Source of the DNA: an uncultured Eubacteriales bacterium
GTDB taxonomy: Bacteria > Bacillota > Clostridia > Oscillospirales > Oscillospiraceae
Direction: 5' to 3'
NCBI GenBank assembly: GCA_900551355.1
Contig: URVR01000082.1
Span: forward strand, 1 to 7,502
Length of the DNA stretch: 7,502 bases
Part shown: positions 1-6,492 of the stretch, in pieces
Position numbering within the stretch: position 1 is the first letter of the stretch
Layout: each line of letters opens with the position of its first letter
Notes under the pieces: model-generated
The model's input: the letters and a program-made list of their open reading frames with translations, nothing else
Told to the model about the DNA's origin: nothing
The model's database searches: none
Translations under genes and position numbers: made by a program

Positions 1-1
1 C

Positions 2-28
2 CAGAAGGGCCTGGCCCGCGCCTGACAC
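2..28 (+). repeat. 27-bp terminal inverted repeat, left copy
   Basis: These 27 bases are the exact reverse complement of 7475-7501. The match stops at once on both sides: base 1 is C where the partner strand has T, and base 29 also differs. The repeat contains a small dyad, gggcc-t-ggccc at 7-17. Read in frame from base 2 it encodes QKGLARA followed by TGA (23-25), so it may be the 3' end of an upstream gene whose twin ends at the other edge of the window. The repeat itself is directly visible. Whether it is a duplicated gene end, a recombination site or a contig-end effect is open. Confidence 0.85.
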
Positions 29-36
29 ACGCAGAA

Positions 37-67
37 GGCCCTGCCCTCCGTAGGGAGGGCGGGGGCC
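37..67 (+). promoter_or_regulatory. GC-rich hairpin/dyad upstream of csoR; possible operator or terminator
   Basis: The core is a perfect 7-bp dyad, gccctcc (43-49), loop gtag, ggagggc (54-60). It can be extended outward to about 37-67 with one G-U pair and one bulge. No T-run follows, so it is a poor intrinsic terminator. It ends about 22 nt before the csoR start codon. CsoR operators in other bacteria are C-run/G-run dyads, and the minus strand here reads ccctacggaggg, which resembles that type, so autoregulation by the downstream repressor is a reasonable inference. No -10/-35 pair is visible between here and the gene. Confidence 0.4.
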
Positions 68-88
68 TGTTCAAAAAGGAGCAATACA

Positions 89-418
89 ATGATCGAGAAC
101 CATGTCCACACCCATGTGGACGAAAACGGGAAGCCCCATACCCACACCCACCAGCATCCCCACGAGCAGACGAAGGCGGTGCTCAACCGCATCTCCCGGG
201 CGCAGGGGCATCTGGAGGCGGTGCGGAGGATGGTCGAGCGCGGCGAGGACTGCGCCCAGGTGCTGGTGCAGCTCAGCGCCGTGATCTCCGCCCTGAACAG
301 CACGGGGCGGGTGATCCTGAAGGATCACATCGCCCACTGCATCGTGGATGCGGTGGAGGCCGACGACATGGAGCCCATCGAAGCGCTGAACCAGGCCATC
401 GACCGATTCATGCGATAA
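89..418 (+). CDS. csoR: CsoR-family Cu(I)-sensing transcriptional repressor with His-rich N-terminus
   Basis: A 109-residue protein of the CsoR/RcnR/FrmR (DUF156) family. These are all-helical cytosolic repressors that release DNA when they bind metal or a thiol-reactive ligand. The family core starts at about residue 26 (EQTKAVLNRISRAQGHLEAV). C55, H80 and C84 reproduce the Cys-x24-His-x3-Cys spacing of the Cu(I) site of true CsoR proteins, which argues against a nickel/cobalt, formaldehyde or persulfide sensor. Residues 5-25 hold eight histidines in H-x-H runs, an extra tail seen in some clostridial members that could buffer or sense metal. The start is set by AAGGAG at 75-80, 8 nt before the ATG. 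It may be cotranscribed with whatever gene ends at base 25. No copper ATPase or CopZ chaperone is in the window, so the regulon is not visible. Confidence 0.9.
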   Translation: MIENHVHTHVDENGKPHTHTHQHPHEQTKAVLNRISRAQGHLEAVRRMVERGEDCAQVLVQLSAVISALNSTGRVILKDHIAHCIVDAVEADDMEPIEALNQAIDRFMR

Positions 419-421
419 AGC

Positions 422-443
422 TGACAAGGGATTTTCCTTGTCA
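422..443 (+). terminator. Hairpin after csoR, weak terminator candidate
   Basis: A perfect 8-bp stem, tgacaagg (422-429) and ccttgtca (436-443), closes a 6-nt loop 4 nt after the csoR stop codon. The bases after it (atcgtagg) are not a T-run, so efficient intrinsic termination is doubtful. It may act as a partial terminator or mRNA 3'-end stabiliser. As a dyad just upstream of the next promoter it could also be a protein-binding site. Confidence 0.4.
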
Positions 444-480
444 ATCGTAGGTAAATGCCTAAAATCCGGGGAGCGGCGCG

Positions 481-509
481 TTGACAGACGGCTGCCGCGG
501 GGCTATAAT
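481..509 (+). promoter_or_regulatory. Consensus sigma-70/SigA promoter for the flavodoxin-like gene
   Basis: TTGACA at 481-486 and TATAAT at 504-509 are separated by exactly 17 bp, a perfect match to the housekeeping consensus. Transcription should begin near 515-517, leaving a leader of only about 15 nt before the ATG at 532. The TTG of the -35 box happens to open the reading frame of the next gene, but it lies upstream of the transcription start and is not a start codon. Confidence 0.9.
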
Positions 510-518
510 AACAGCAAC

Positions 519-524
519 AGGAGG
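519..524 (+). promoter_or_regulatory. Ribosome binding site that decides the start at 532
   Basis: AGGAGG lies 1 nt before an ATG at 526 and 7 nt before an in-frame ATG at 532. Only the second has workable spacing, so the protein starts at 532. Confidence 0.8.
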
Positions 525-531
525 GATGTCT

Positions 532-1041
532 ATGATCTCAGCCATCGTGTACACATCCAACAGCGGCTACACCGCGGAGTATGCCCGGATGCTGGGGGAG
601 CTGACCGGTCTGCCGGTCAACGATCTGCGTCAGGTGCATAACCCGCAGCCCCAGCGGGAGGTCATCTTCCTGGGCTGGCTCATGGCGGATAACGTCATGG
701 GATATGCCAAGGCCAGCCGCTTCTACAAGGTGCGGGCCGTGTGTCAGGTAGGCATGGGGCCGGCCACAAGGACCGCGTCGGACAGGCTGCGGCAGAAGCT
801 GAAGCTGGGGCCGGAGGTGCAGGTGTTCACCCTGCAGGGCGGTTTTGACATCCGGCGGCTCCACGGGCCTTATAAGTGGATCATGCAGGTGAAGTGCAGG
901 GAGATCCGCAGGAACCTGGAGAGCAAGGAGAGCCTAACGCCCGCCCAGCAGCTGACCTACGACATGGCGGCAAAGGGCGCCAGCGCTGTAAAGCAAGAAA
1001 ACTTGACAGAGATTGTGAATTGGTATAAAACAACGCTATAA
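532..1041 (+). CDS. Flavodoxin-like domain protein
   Basis: A 169-residue soluble protein. Residues 1-20 form the first strand and phosphate loop of a flavodoxin fold (AIVYTSNSGYTAEYA; T8-S9-N10-S11-G12-Y13-T14 would hold the FMN phosphate). IFLGWLMADNVMGY (46-59) fits the second FMN loop, and LQGGFDIRRL (101-110) resembles the F-x-G-G-hydrophobic-D segment of the flavodoxin_5/HemG-like group. Members of the fold carry electrons or act as small oxidoreductases; the partner here cannot be told. The C-terminal third (about 120-169) is basic and helical. A consensus promoter drives it, and the next gene's ribosome binding site overlaps its stop codon, so the two form an operon. It is longer than a minimal flavodoxin and shorter than multidomain flavoproteins. 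The fold is fairly sure; FMN binding and function are not. Confidence 0.75.
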   Translation: MISAIVYTSNSGYTAEYARMLGELTGLPVNDLRQVHNPQPQREVIFLGWLMADNVMGYAKASRFYKVRAVCQVGMGPATRTASDRLRQKLKLGPEVQVFTLQGGFDIRRLHGPYKWIMQVKCREIRRNLESKESLTPAQQLTYDMAAKGASAVKQENLTEIVNWYKTTL

Positions 1042-1052
1042 GGAGGCTGCAC

Positions 1053-1331
1053 ATGAAGAAGATTTTGAACGCGATCGCCGGTGTGGCAAAAAGGGCGGCG
1101 GGCGTAGCCCTGTCGCTGGTAGGGAAAGGCGTATCCCTGGGCCTGTCCGCCGCAAAGAGCGGCGCTGCCGCTGTCGGACGGCTGTTTGCGAAATTGACGG
1201 GTAAGGCGGCCCGCTGCGTGGGCGGCAAGATGAAAAAGCTGCTGGCTCCGGCGCTGAAGGGCGTCATGATCGTGTCCGCCTCCGTTGCGGTGCTGTCCTG
1301 CGTGGGCTGGCTGGTAAGCCGGAGAGATTGA
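1053..1331 (+). CDS. Small highly basic protein with C-terminal membrane helix
   Basis: A 92-residue protein that I do not recognise as a named family. The ATG follows AAGGAGG (1040-1046) by 6 nt, and that site overlaps the stop of the flavodoxin-like gene, so the two are translated together. It has 11 Lys and 5 Arg against a single Asp (the last residue) and no Glu. Residues 1-68 are rich in Ala, Gly, Val and Leu with Lys/Arg about every 11 residues (positions 3, 14, 25, 35, 47, 59, 69), the pattern of an 11-residue amphipathic, membrane-surface helix. Residues about 70-88 (VMIVSASVAVLSCVGWLV) form one likely transmembrane segment followed by SRRD. It has no cleavable signal sequence of ordinary form. 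A membrane-surface or membrane-anchoring partner of the flavodoxin-like protein is possible; an antimicrobial-type or nucleic-acid-binding role cannot be excluded. Confidence 0.75.
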   Translation: MKKILNAIAGVAKRAAGVALSLVGKGVSLGLSAAKSGAAAVGRLFAKLTGKAARCVGGKMKKLLAPALKGVMIVSASVAVLSCVGWLVSRRD

Positions 1332-1352
1332 CCGACCGCAAACCGTATACAA

Positions 1353-1379
1353 CGGGGAGGTGCGCTGCGCATCTCCCCG
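1353..1379 (+). other. Strong 12-bp stem-loop in the htpG leader
   Basis: Bases 1353-1364 pair with 1368-1379 (11 Watson-Crick pairs and one G-U) around the 3-nt loop ctg. No T-run follows, so it is not a standard terminator. A second, weak hairpin (cgct-gtga-agcg, 1383-1394) lies before the htpG ribosome binding site. The element could separate the upstream operon from htpG, protect an RNA end or modulate htpG translation. No CIRCE element and no convincing promoter is visible in 1332-1419. Confidence 0.6.
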
Positions 1380-1405
1380 AAACGCTGTGAAGCGATATCA
1401 ACGCA

Positions 1406-1411
1406 AAGGAG
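1406..1411 (+). promoter_or_regulatory. Ribosome binding site fixing the htpG start
   Basis: AAGGAG lies 8 nt before the ATG at 1420. An in-frame GTG at 1360 would add 20 residues, but it lies inside the stem-loop, has no ribosome binding site, and the extra residues are not part of the HtpG family. Confidence 0.8.
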
Positions 1412-1419
1412 TGTCCTGT

Positions 1420-3306
1420 ATGGAAAGGAAAGAATTCAAGGCGGAGTCCAAACGGCTGCTGGATCTGATGATCAACTCCATCTACACCCACAAGGAGATC
1501 TTCCTGCGGGAGATCATCTCCAACGCCTCCGACGCCATCGACAAGCTGTGCTATCTCAGCCTCACCGACGATAAGGTGGGCGTTAGCCGGGACGAGTTTG
1601 CCATCAAGCTGGTGCTGGACAAGGAGAAGCGTCTGCTGACCGTCAGCGATAACGGCATCGGCATGGACCGGGAGGAGCTGGAGAACAATCTGGGCGTCAT
1701 CGCCTCCTCCGGCAGTCTCAAGTTCCGGCAGGAGCTGGACGGCGACGCCGCCGCGGACACCGATATCATCGGCCAGTTCGGCGTGGGCTTTTATTCCGCC
1801 TTCATGGTGGCTGACGAGATCACCGTCATTACCCGGAAGTACGGGCAGGAGCAGGCGTGGAAGTGGCAGTCCGCCGGCGTGGACGGCTACACCATCGAGC
1901 CCTGCGAGAAGGAGTCGGTGGGCACCGACATCATCATGCACATCAAGGAGGACGGCGAGGAGAAGGACGAGTACAGCCAGTACCTGCGGGAGTATCCGCT
2001 GTACAAGCTGGTGAAGAAGTATTCGGACTATATCCGCTTCCCCATCCGCATGGAGATGCCCCATCCGGTGCTGAAGGAGGGCAGCACTGAGGAGAACCCG
2101 GAGTACGAGGAGAAGTTCGAGTGGGAGACTCTGAACAGCATGGTGCCCCTGTGGCAGCGGAAGAAGGGCGACGTCACCAAGGAGGAGTACGACGAGTTCT
2201 ACCAGCAGCGGTTTTCCGATCCCAACCCGCCGCTGAGCGTCATCACCGTGTCCGCCGAGGGTGCCGTGACCTACAAGGCCATGCTGTTCATCCCGTCCAA
2301 GGCCAACGGCCGGTACTACACCGAGGACTACGAGAGCGGCCTGCAGCTGTACTCCGCCGGCGTGATGATCATGGACAAGTGCGCCGATCTGGTGCCGGAG
2401 TGCTTCAACTTCGTCCGGGGCGTAGTGGACTCCCCGGATCTGAACCTGAATATTTCCCGGGAATTGCTGCAGCATGACCGGCAGCTGAAGATCATCTGCA
2501 CCAATCTGGAAAAGAAGATCAAGGCGGAGCTGGAGCGGCTGCTGCGGGACGAGCGGGAGAAGTACGAGCAGTTCTGGCAGAGCTTCGGCCGCCAGCTGAA
2601 AATGTGCGCCATGGACAACTACGGCGCCAAGAAGGAGACACTGCAGGATCTGCTGCTGTTCTACTCCTCCACGGAGAAGAAGCTGGTGACGCTGGCGGAG
2701 TACGTCAGCCGCATGCAGGAGGGGCAGAAGTTCATCTACTTCGCCTCCGGCGACACGGTGGAGGCCATCGACCACATGCCCCAGACGGAGCTGCTGAAGG
2801 AACACAGCATGGAGATCCTGTACTTCACCGACAAGGCGGATGAGTTCCTGTCCGACATCCTGCGGACGTATCAGGACAAGCCCTTCCGCTCCGCCATTGA
2901 CGGCGATCTGGAGCTGGGAGACGAGCAGAAGCCGGACGAGACGGAGCACTACAAGGACGCTTTCGGCTTCATCAAGGAGACGCTGGGCGACCGCGTGGAC
3001 ACGGTGAAGGCGTCCACCAAGCTGAAGACCCACCCGGTGTGCCTGACCAGCGGCGAGGGAGTGACCTTCGAGATGGAGAAGTATTTCACGGCGGTGCAGC
3101 CGGAGCTGGGCCTGAAGGCCAAGCGCATCCTGGAGATCAATGTGGATCATCCGGCGTTTCTGGCCTTTGAGACGGCCCGCGTGGTGGACCCGGAGAAGGC
3201 AAAGAAGTACGCGGAGATCCTGTACAACCAGGCGCTGCTCATCGCGGGACTGCCCATCGAGAACCCCTCGGCCTACACCGATCTGCTGTGCTCCCTGTGG
3301 AAGTAA
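1420..3306 (+). CDS. htpG: Molecular chaperone HtpG (bacterial Hsp90)
   Basis: A 628-residue cytosolic ATP-dependent chaperone, close to the 624 residues of the E. coli protein and apparently intact. The N-terminal GHKL ATPase domain (about 1-220) shows E31 and N35 in EIISNASDAIDKL, D77-N78-G79-I-G in the second motif and the glycine-rich lid loop GQFGVGFYSAFM (118-129). The middle domain (about 235-500) carries the catalytic arginine R347 in NLNISRELLQ and the FVRGVVDSPDL segment. The C-terminal dimerisation domain ends near LYNQALLIAGLPIENP (601-616) and has no eukaryotic EEVD tail. HtpG forms a homodimer that remodels client proteins under heat and other stress. It appears monocistronic at its 3' end, with a strong terminator right after the stop. 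Regulation may involve the leader stem-loop; no heat-shock operator is seen. Confidence 0.98.
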   Translation: MERKEFKAESKRLLDLMINSIYTHKEIFLREIISNASDAIDKLCYLSLTDDKVGVSRDEFAIKLVLDKEKRLLTVSDNGIGMDREELENNLGVIASSGSLKFRQELDGDAAADTDIIGQFGVGFYSAFMVADEITVITRKYGQEQAWKWQSAGVDGYTIEPCEKESVGTDIIMHIKEDGEEKDEYSQYLREYPLYKLVKKYSDYIRFPIRMEMPHPVLKEGSTEENPEYEEKFEWETLNSMVPLWQRKKGDVTKEEYDEFYQQRFSDPNPPLSVITVSAEGAVTYKAMLFIPSKANGRYYTEDYESGLQLYSAGVMIMDKCADLVPECFNFVRGVVDSPDLNLNISRELLQHDRQLKIICTNLEKKIKAELERLLRDEREKYEQFWQSFGRQLKMCAMDNYGAKKETLQDLLLFYSSTEKKLVTLAEYVSRMQEGQKFIYFASGDTVEAIDHMPQTELLKEHSMEILYFTDKADEFLSDILRTYQDKPFRSAIDGDLELGDEQKPDETEHYKDAFGFIKETLGDRVDTVKASTKLKTHPVCLTSGEGVTFEMEKYFTAVQPELGLKAKRILEINVDHPAFLAFETARVVDPEKAKKYAEILYNQALLIAGLPIENPSAYTDLLCSLWK

Positions 3307-3318
3307 ACGAACATCCTG

Positions 3319-3351
3319 AAAAAAGATGACCGCCTTTGCGGTCATCTTTTT
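3319..3351 (+). terminator. Rho-independent terminator of htpG
   Basis: The stem gatgaccgc (3325-3333) and gcggtcatc (3338-3346) with loop cttt is flanked by an A-run (3319-3324) and a T-run (3347-3351). It begins 12 nt after the htpG stop codon. Confidence 0.95.
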
Positions 3352-3385
3352 CTTGCGAAAATCAACAAAAAATACGGTAAGGTTG

Positions 3386-3414
3386 TTGCGGCATTTGCAA
3401 AAAAGTGATAAAAT
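3386..3414 (+). promoter_or_regulatory. Probable sigma-70 promoter of the dehydratase operon
   Basis: TTGCGG (3386-3391) and TAAAAT (3409-3414) are spaced by 17 bp, with an extended -10 TG at 3406-3407. The region is AT-rich compared with its surroundings. Transcription from about 3420 would give a leader of nearly 70 nt. Confidence 0.7.
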
Positions 3415-3455
3415 ATACCATATCGCGCACCAAGCAAAGACAGACCCCCAAAAAT

Positions 3456-3470
3456 CAGGGAGCGTCCCTG
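3456..3470 (+). other. Short leader hairpin next to the dehydratase ribosome binding site
   Basis: Caggga (3456-3461) pairs with tccctg (3465-3470) around a 3-nt loop, ending 3 nt before AAAGGAG (3474-3480). It does not sequester the ribosome binding site. It may be a leader structure or a dyad bound by a regulator. No riboswitch class is recognised. Confidence 0.4.
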
Positions 3471-3488
3471 TAAAAAGGAGTTTTGCCC

Positions 3489-4688
3489 ATGAAAGACTTG
3501 AAGCACATGATCTTTTTCGAGGATCTGCTGCAGCAGTCCCACAACGCACTGGTGCAGCAGGCCATCGACGAGGGGCAGCTGGCGCTGGGATACAACTGCT
3601 ACTACATCCCGGAGGTGCTGCTGAACCTGAAGGGGTGCTTTTCCTCCCGGCTGCGGGCGCCCAACAGCAGCACGGCGGAGATCGCGTCGTACTACATGAC
3701 CAACCGGAACTGTCCCTATGTGCGCTGCATTCTGGAGCGGGCCATCGAGGGCGGCTTCAACTACCTGAACGCGCTGTTCGGGGCGGAGGGCTGCGCCGCC
3801 ATGGAGCGGATGGAGGAGCATTTCGCCCTGCTGCACCCGGTGCAGAACGACCGGTTCTTCACCACCATCATCGACCCGCCCATGAAGGGTGACAGGACCA
3901 GTCTGGACTACTACAAGGCCCAGCTGCAGCTGAAGGTGCTGGACGCGCTCCACGAGCACTACGGCGTGGACGTGTCTGATCAGGCGCTGCGGGAGGCGGT
4001 GGAGCGCCACAATCGCCTCTGCCGGGTCATCACGGCTATCGGCGATTTCCGGAAGCTGGAAAACCCGCCCATCACCGGGTACGAGTATCATGTGATCGTG
4101 CTGGTGAGCCAGGTCTGTCCCCACGACCTGATCCTGCCGTATCTGGAGGATATGCTGGCGGAGCTGGAGACGCGGCGTCCGGAGCCGGTGTTCCCGTTCC
4201 GCGCCCGTGTGGCGCTGGCGGGCAGCGAGATCGACGACCCGGAGTTCACCAAGCTCATCGAGATGTGCGGCGCCATGGTGGTGGCGGACCGCTACTGCTT
4301 CGGCGGCTTCCCAGGCCGGGAGGAGATCGAAATACAGGAGGGCGAGACGGCCTTCGACGCCATCTGCCGCCACTATCTCCACTGGAACCAGTGTGTGCGG
4401 TTCATGGACGGCGGCAAGATCGACCAGCGCCATCAGGAGCTGCGGCGGCTGGTGCGGGAGTACCGCGCCGACGGCGTGATCTATGAGAGCATGAAGTTCT
4501 GCGAGTTCTGGAGCTACGAAAAGGTGCTGGCCAGTCACGTTTTGCAGCAGGAGATGGGCATTCCCTGCTGCACCATCGAGAAGGAGTACAATCTCGGCTC
4601 TGTAGGGCAGCTGCGCACCCGGTTCCAGGCCTTTGTGGAGAGCCTGGAGATCAAGAAGCTCGGCGCGGAGAAGGAGGGGAGACTGTGA
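3489..4688 (+). CDS. 2-hydroxyacyl-CoA dehydratase family subunit (HgdB/BcrC-like)
   Basis: A 399-residue cytosolic iron-sulfur protein. The start is the ATG 8 nt after AAAGGAG. Family marks appear in order: NRNCPYVRC (72-80, cluster cysteine C75), C102 in FGAEGCAAMER, GAMVVADRYCFGGF (261-274), MKFCEFWSYE (335-344, C338) and QLRTRFQAFVE (374-384). C75, C102 and C338 are the likely ligands of a [4Fe-4S] cluster. The family comprises the two-subunit enzymes that dehydrate (R)-2-hydroxyacyl-CoA through ketyl radicals, and the benzoyl-CoA reductases; all need an ATP-driven activator (HgdC/BadFG type). Length is near that of HgdB (about 380). It overlaps the next gene by 4 nt (GTGA), the usual arrangement for two subunits of one complex. 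No activator, CoA-transferase or dehydrogenase is nearby, so the substrate cannot be named. It may be a divergent family member not acting in amino-acid fermentation. Confidence 0.9.
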   Translation: MKDLKHMIFFEDLLQQSHNALVQQAIDEGQLALGYNCYYIPEVLLNLKGCFSSRLRAPNSSTAEIASYYMTNRNCPYVRCILERAIEGGFNYLNALFGAEGCAAMERMEEHFALLHPVQNDRFFTTIIDPPMKGDRTSLDYYKAQLQLKVLDALHEHYGVDVSDQALREAVERHNRLCRVITAIGDFRKLENPPITGYEYHVIVLVSQVCPHDLILPYLEDMLAELETRRPEPVFPFRARVALAGSEIDDPEFTKLIEMCGAMVVADRYCFGGFPGREEIEIQEGETAFDAICRHYLHWNQCVRFMDGGKIDQRHQELRRLVREYRADGVIYESMKFCEFWSYEKVLASHVLQQEMGIPCCTIEKEYNLGSVGQLRTRFQAFVESLEIKKLGAEKEGRL

Positions 4689-6301
4689 AGCTGAAAGACT
4701 TTACAAACGCTGCTGTAGCAGCGATAGACAAAAAGCTGGAGCGGTTCGACCCCAAGTGGCAGGCGGCCAACGGCAAGGGCGGTCTCCGCAGCCGCTACGA
4801 GGATAAGACCGGCATCGCCCGCTATCGCGAATGGCGCGGTGTGAAGGACACATTTGTGGACTACACCGCGTGGCTCAACAATCTGCTGGCCATGGGAAAG
4901 ATGGTGGCTTCCGCGCCCATCCCCATCCTGAAGGGCTTCTGGGAGTATCGCTGGATGGGCTCCTATCTGGGCACATTTGCATTCATCGACCGGCTGTTTG
5001 AGGGCTACCGGGACGAGGAACTGAAGATCGCCCACATGAACATGCACTGCATCGTCAACAGCCTGACCAAAAAGATCGCGCTGGTGCTGGCTAATGACCG
5101 GCGTCTGGGCGGCGGAAAGCTGTCGGACAGCATCGTGCCCATGGACGAGGTGATGCCGCCGCTGTTCATGACCGGCTTCAAAAACCTGATCCCCATTCCC
5201 ATCCAGACGCTGCCTGAGTTCATCATCTGTGACATCGACCAGCATCTGGAGCCTCACTATATCGACGTGGCGGAGTCCTTCGGCCTGGCGGCGGATGTCT
5301 GCTCCCGCTGCTCGGCAGAGACGGGCGTGGCCATCGACGACGATTTTCCCATCGTAGGCAAGGCAGTGCTGACCACAAATATGCCCTGCAATGCCAGCGA
5401 GGCCACGTCCATGTTCCAGCGGCGGCGGTTCGGCCTGCCGGATTTCCCGGTGACCATGGCCATGATCCACAACGAGCCGGGCGCCCATCCCTATTCCACC
5501 CAGATGCTGAAGGACGCCATCGCCTTTATCGAGGAGCAGTACGGCGAGAAGTACGACTGGAACGCGCTGTTCGCCCGGGCGGAGCATATGAACGAGCAGA
5601 ACCGCATCGAGCTGGAGAAGTGGGAGCTGTTCAAGACGCCGTACTCCGCGCTGTGCGGCATCGCCGAGAGCCTGTACCGGCTGTACGCATGGGCATCGGT
5701 GAACGGGCAGGAGGATCAGTTCACCTATAACGACCGCAAGGTGCTGAGGATCATGCTGGACGCCTACCAGCGGCGGCACCAGCCCTTCGGCGGCACCACG
5801 CGGCATCGGGCGTTCCTGTGGGGGCCGTCGGCGGTGTACTACACCGACTTCCCCACATGGGTGCAGAACTGCTGGGGCATCAACATCGTGCTGAACATGG
5901 ACTCCACCATGGGTCACAACATGATCTCCACCACTGACCCGGAGCAGGCCATTCAGGATCTGGCGCTGTTCTCCGAAAAGGGCGTCATGCGGCACCACGC
6001 CGTGGGCGGCTGGGAGAACGTGAACGCCGTGTGGGAGTGGGCCAGCAAATTCAACTGCGACATGGTGATCTTCAACGACAACGTGGCCTGCAAGGGCATG
6101 AACGGCGTCCACGCGCTGATGGAGGAGCAGGCCCGTGACCTGGGCTTCCATTTCATCTTCCTGGAGCACGATCTGGAGGACTGCCGCACCATCTCCCGCC
6201 GGGATATGCGCAGCATCGTGAACAAGTACATGACGGTGGTGCTGAACGAAAAGCCGCTGGACGAGACGCTGGTGGACTTCGACGACAGTCTGGCGTGGTA
6301 A
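4685..6301 (+). CDS. Divergent 2-hydroxyacyl-CoA dehydratase family partner subunit
   Basis: A 538-residue protein starting at GTG 4685, 7 nt after AAGGAGG (4671-4677) and overlapping the previous stop. It looks like a large, divergent second subunit. CSRCSAETGV (206-215) stands where the first cluster cysteine is expected, NMPCNASEAT (232-241) where the second is, and NVACKGMNGVHALMEEQA (466-483) followed by FIFLEHDLEDCRTISRRDMRSIVNKY (about 490-515) matches the third cysteine and the closing acidic/arginine segment, although the usual K-x-C motif is changed to V-A-C. It is longer than HgdA (about 480). An N-terminal region of about 170 residues carries no cysteine motif apart from C122. It presumably pairs with the upstream subunit. 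The altered motifs make its substrate and even catalytic activity uncertain. The GTG start may keep it matched in amount to the first subunit through coupling. Confidence 0.85.
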   Translation: MKLKDFTNAAVAAIDKKLERFDPKWQAANGKGGLRSRYEDKTGIARYREWRGVKDTFVDYTAWLNNLLAMGKMVASAPIPILKGFWEYRWMGSYLGTFAFIDRLFEGYRDEELKIAHMNMHCIVNSLTKKIALVLANDRRLGGGKLSDSIVPMDEVMPPLFMTGFKNLIPIPIQTLPEFIICDIDQHLEPHYIDVAESFGLAADVCSRCSAETGVAIDDDFPIVGKAVLTTNMPCNASEATSMFQRRRFGLPDFPVTMAMIHNEPGAHPYSTQMLKDAIAFIEEQYGEKYDWNALFARAEHMNEQNRIELEKWELFKTPYSALCGIAESLYRLYAWASVNGQEDQFTYNDRKVLRIMLDAYQRRHQPFGGTTRHRAFLWGPSAVYYTDFPTWVQNCWGINIVLNMDSTMGHNMISTTDPEQAIQDLALFSEKGVMRHHAVGGWENVNAVWEWASKFNCDMVIFNDNVACKGMNGVHALMEEQARDLGFHFIFLEHDLEDCRTISRRDMRSIVNKYMTVVLNEKPLDETLVDFDDSLAW

Positions 6302-6316
6302 GGAGGGAAAAAACAT

Positions 6317-6487
6317 ATGAAATGCATCGGAAAGCTCCTGAAAACGCTGGTGCTGACGGCGCTGGCGCTGTTTGCCGGCACATTCATCATCTACATGTTC
6401 AATCTGGAGAACAAGCTGATCTATAAAGTGATCTATCCGTTTTTGCAGGATCACTACAACAGCCAGAAGCGGGATCGCCGCATCTGA
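6317..6487 (+). CDS. 56-residue single-pass membrane protein, paralogue of the 7280-7447 protein
   Basis: A short gene in the dehydratase operon. AAGGAGGG (6300-6307) overlaps the upstream stop codon and lies 9 nt before the ATG. Residues about 7-28 (LLKTLVLTALALFAGTFIIYMF) form one transmembrane helix, preceded by a basic, Cys-containing start (MKCIGK) and followed by NLENKLIYKVIYPF and a basic tail ending KRDRRI. It aligns without gaps with the first 34 residues of the minus-strand 55-residue protein, with identities at K6, F23, Y26, N29, L30, K33 and L34. I know no named family. Its place after two dehydratase subunits and before the terminator suggests it helps place them at the membrane, which is inference. 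Confidence 0.8.
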   Translation: MKCIGKLLKTLVLTALALFAGTFIIYMFNLENKLIYKVIYPFLQDHYNSQKRDRRI

Positions 6488-6492
6488 CAGAC

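Noticed and set aside
481..531. Extended N-terminus of the flavodoxin-like protein from TTG at 481
   Set aside because: The TTG is the -35 box itself and lies upstream of the expected transcription start. AGGAGG is properly spaced only for ATG 532.
1360..1419. Extended N-terminus of HtpG from GTG at 1360
   Set aside because: It lies in a stable stem-loop with no ribosome binding site, and the added residues do not belong to the HtpG family.
3421..3488. Riboswitch in the dehydratase leader
   Set aside because: Only one 6-bp hairpin is present in under 70 nt, with no known aptamer core or terminator/anti-terminator pair.
1264..3549. Very long minus-strand open frame opposite htpG
   Set aside because: It is the antisense shadow of a GC-rich gene: low-complexity Leu/Val/His/Gly/Gln composition, no ribosome binding site, and it runs across the htpG terminator.
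3342..4538. Minus-strand open frame opposite the first dehydratase subunit
   Set aside because: Same shadow composition, no start signals, and the opposite strand encodes a recognised family.
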